Assembly (NCBI RefSeq): GCF_030936135.1
Contig: NC_082637.1
Location: forward strand, 13,653,001-13,717,000
Direction: 5' to 3'
DNA: 64,000 bases
From: Gavia stellata
Taxonomy: Eukaryota > Chordata > Aves > Gaviiformes > Gaviidae
Shown here: positions 63,104 to 64,000 of the stretch, in pieces
How the letters are laid out: each line of letters starts with the position of its first letter
Numbering within the stretch: position 1 is the first letter of the stretch
Made by a program: the position numbers and the translations under genes
Notes under the pieces: generated by a model
What the model was told of the DNA's origin: nothing
Databases searched by the model: none
What the model saw: only the letters and a program-made list of their open reading frames with translations

Positions 63104-63473
63104 AAATAAAGGAGGCATTATTAGGGACAAAAGACTTAAGTTATTGGATGCCTTATCTTCCTAAAATCCTTGGAAAATAGCCATCAGTATCCTGTTAACC
63201 TTGGTTTTAGTTACACAAGATTATAAATATGAGATGAAATAGGACCTACTTATACAGAATATGTAACTGAGCTTCAATTAAAATAACAACCACTTCTTAA
63301 ATACCAATGAAACAAAGAGCTTTTGTTGGCTGACAAAGCAAATCTCACACACTCTTGAACAGGAAGATGTATTCATTAGGTTGGGGCCTAGATAACAAAT
63401 TTTAGTTTCCACTTGTCCAAAAGTTTTGTGGACTTTATATCTCAAGTGTTGATTTTGTTTCACTGTATTGCAG

Positions 63474-63656
63474 GTTGTGCATGGTAGAGGAAGAGCTGCA
63501 GCAAAGGCAGGGCAACAGAGACTGAGCAGATGGATACAGACAAGGATCAAGCTCCTCCTGCAGCGCTTGCTGTTAATCCTGCCCAGAAGGAAGAGACCTC
63601 CAGCAACAGCTTAGTGAGGCACCTGGGACTGCTGCAGGAAGAGCCCAAGGAGTCTG
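63474..63656 (+). CDS. Candidate start exon of an unrecognised gene
   Basis: Exon-like segment after acceptor CACTGTATTGCAG and before donor GTACGT. An ATG at 63530-63532 (context GCAGATGG) opens 42 codons to the donor, reading MDTDKDQAPPAALAVNPAQ and later VRHLGLLQEEPKE. An in-frame TAG lies upstream in the same exon, so this would have to be the initiating exon. No family recognised. It begins 370 bases after the stop of the seven-exon candidate, so it could instead be an alternative 3' part of that unit or chance. Confidence 0.33.
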
Positions 63657-64000
63657 GTACGTGACGGAGGAGAACTGTGCTCTAACTATTATTGTTACAC
63701 TTTTGCATATAGGACTCAAGGTTCGATCTGCAAACTTTAAGGGTTTGATAAGAAATTACTTTGGGTCAGGAGCACTCCTAAATAAAGAATGTGTTTTATA
63801 ACAGGGAAAAGAGAAACTATACTGTTGGTATGAATTAGGCATATTTTCAGCGTGCTGAATGGACCCACTCTTTCTAGCTACACCAATGGCATACATGCAG
63901 AAGTCTAAGCTTAAACATCTAGGGAACTTCCAAAATTAAAAATCAAAACACAAGCACTGATTTTGCAAATTATGCATTTATATGCTTTGATTTTGGCTAA

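Overview
This window is vertebrate genomic DNA from a bird, most likely a piece of the Z chromosome. Three things point there: genes split into small exons with GT-AG introns, CR1 LINE 3' ends plus an avian-type ERVL remnant, and the neighbours AGXT2 and PRLR, which lie side by side on human chromosome 5 and, to my knowledge, on the avian Z. No bacterial system, CRISPR array or rRNA/tRNA gene is visible. Exon boundaries were read by eye from splice sites, codon phase and protein similarity recalled from known families; no search was run.

Left part (1-13.7 kb): AGXT2, mitochondrial alanine-glyoxylate aminotransferase 2, on the minus strand. Thirteen coding exons (464 codons) are in the window; the last exon lies beyond the left edge. 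Its promoter is a CpG island at about 13.1-13.7 kb. A CR1 fragment and a GC-rich low-complexity block sit in its introns.

Middle part (14.7-43.1 kb): PRLR, the prolactin receptor, also minus strand and upstream of AGXT2 in the same direction. All coding exons are present and join in phase into an 831-residue receptor. A four-exon block encoding the ligand-binding module is duplicated in tandem, as known for birds. Poly(A) signals close to the stop (21.86 kb) and 7.3 kb further on (14.68 kb) suggest short and very long 3' UTRs, the long one ending about 1 kb from the AGXT2 CpG island. A likely non-coding 5' exon lies at 43.01-43.07 kb.

Right part (43.4-64 kb): no gene I recognise. On the plus strand, seven putative exons with good splice sites share one open frame through six phase-compatible junctions, giving a hypothetical 227-residue coiled-coil-like basic protein that would start head-to-head with the PRLR 5' exon. 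A separate putative start exon lies at 63.47-63.66 kb. Between them are an ERVL 3' remnant with an ATT microsatellite and two CR1 fragments. This plus-strand unit is the least explained signal in the window and needs transcript evidence.
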